Shown here: piece after piece, positions 63,202 through 64,000 of the stretch | Layout: each line of letters begins with the position of its first letter | Numbering within the stretch: the first letter of the stretch is position 1 | Source of the DNA: Hyposmocoma kahamanoa | Lineage: Eukaryota > Arthropoda > Insecta > Lepidoptera > Cosmopterigidae | Assembly (NCBI RefSeq): GCF_003589595.1 | Contig: NW_020653391.1 | Location: 5,473,834-5,537,833 of the forward strand | Reading direction: 5' to 3' | DNA: 64,000 bases | The notes under the pieces: model-generated | What the model was told of the DNA's origin: nothing | The model's input: the letters and a program-made list of their open reading frames with translations, nothing else | The model's database searches: none | Translations under genes and position numbers: made by a program

Positions 63202-64000
63202 TTAGAGAATAGAATTGTATTCCAATTATAGGTAAGCTCATTACGGAATCAGAATACTAACTTATTGTACATATAAACTTAGTCAGTTATAGAATAAAAA
63301 AAGCGTAAGTTTGTAGTACCTTGAAATAAAACAAAAAATTAGTTTCATTGATTATACTAAAATTGATAGTGTATTCGAATCACACGCAGTTTATTACGTA
63401 CGTATAATTATCACTTACAAACAATAAAGGAAAACATCGATATGAATCCTGTGCATTGGGTAAGGTTTAAACAAACGCGATCAAACTCTAAAGAACATAC
63501 ACAAAACCCAAACCTTGGCGCGGTTGAATAAAATTCTTCAAAGACATTTCAACCCCAACAATACCGCACTGCTGTTACAATAGTGTTGTAACTAAAAAAA
63601 TGTGAAATTCAAGATTATACCTACTAATGCTTAACATTAAAGTTGTATCTCTACAAGTCAATAAAACCGTTATAGAACATTTTAAGGAACAATTAAAATT
63701 TAATATTTACTTAACTCAAAATAAGACAAACTTTTTGTAAGCTAGTTCTGGACAAAACAGCCCTTCATCGTCAACCCATTTATACGTCCGACTGCTGGAC
63801 GCGGATCGTCTCTCAGGCGAGGGTTTATAACTTAGTCCGCCACGCTGATCTAATGCGGGTTGGAGTCTTCACACGAATGAAACAGCCCTTACTCAAAAAT
63901 ACAGTTTTATTTAAAATTAGTACGGACGCTAAAGTTCAACCTTATCTTAATATGTTCCTTGTGTAATAATGCGTATTGGACTCAATAAAGAAAGAAATTA
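63202..64000. other. Window end, no gene recognised
   Basis: Only the dispersed repeat at about 63765-63855 is recognisable. Confidence 0.3.

Noticed and set aside
63390..63450. First exon of gene A (ATG TTT TCC frame before GTAAGT, phase 1)
   Set aside because: Gives only six residues, too short for a signal peptide, and no further support.
1..64000. Bacterial-style operon or terminators
   Set aside because: Intron-containing genes, SINEs and LINEs show the DNA is animal.

Overview
The window is AT-rich animal DNA with spliced genes and a dense load of transposable elements: mariner, hAT- and PIF-type MITEs, tRNA-derived SINEs and LINE fragments. The mix of repeats and the gene content point to an insect, most likely a moth or butterfly. 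This is judged from pattern recognition only; no database was searched.

The real host coding content lies entirely on the minus strand. It is a head-to-tail cluster of three pacifastin-type genes encoding secreted, cysteine-rich proteins built from repeats of the pacifastin light-chain domain (PLD, pattern C-x9-12-C-N-x-C-x-C-x2-3-G-x3-6-C-T-x3-C). I reconstructed 27 coding exons from reading frame, splice sites and phase continuity. Gene A runs from about 45.08 kb to a stop at 21.164 kb and its 5' end is not found. It has 15 recognised exons, 682 codons and 11 PLDs, with mostly one domain per exon. Gene B (18.319 to 9.959 kb) is complete, from signal peptide to stop: 7 exons and about 610 residues in the long form, plus a predicted 351-residue short form ending in exon 3. 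Gene C (9.085 to 1.022 kb) is complete: 5 exons and about 864 residues, with 13 of its 15 PLDs in one 1.9-kb exon. The proteins are probably extracellular serine-protease inhibitors or inhibitor-derived multidomain proteins. Several domains keep a basic P1-like residue, while others have lost cysteines or the P1 site. Possible furin sites in gene A and a dibasic stretch in gene C suggest some domains are released by cleavage.

Layout: 0-0.6 kb mariner fragment; 1.0-9.1 kb gene C; 9.1-9.96 kb short B-C spacer; 9.96-18.3 kb gene B, with a large repeat-filled intron 1; 18.3-21.16 kb A-B spacer and gene A 3' UTR; 21.16-45.1 kb gene A, introns crowded with MITEs, SINEs and LINE pieces; 45.1-64 kb no host gene recognised, mostly repeats. 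That last part includes a 5'-truncated LINE with an intact 843-aa endonuclease/reverse-transcriptase ORF, a long palindrome and a 179-bp tandem array. One repeat of about 290 bp occurs in at least 13 full or partial copies.
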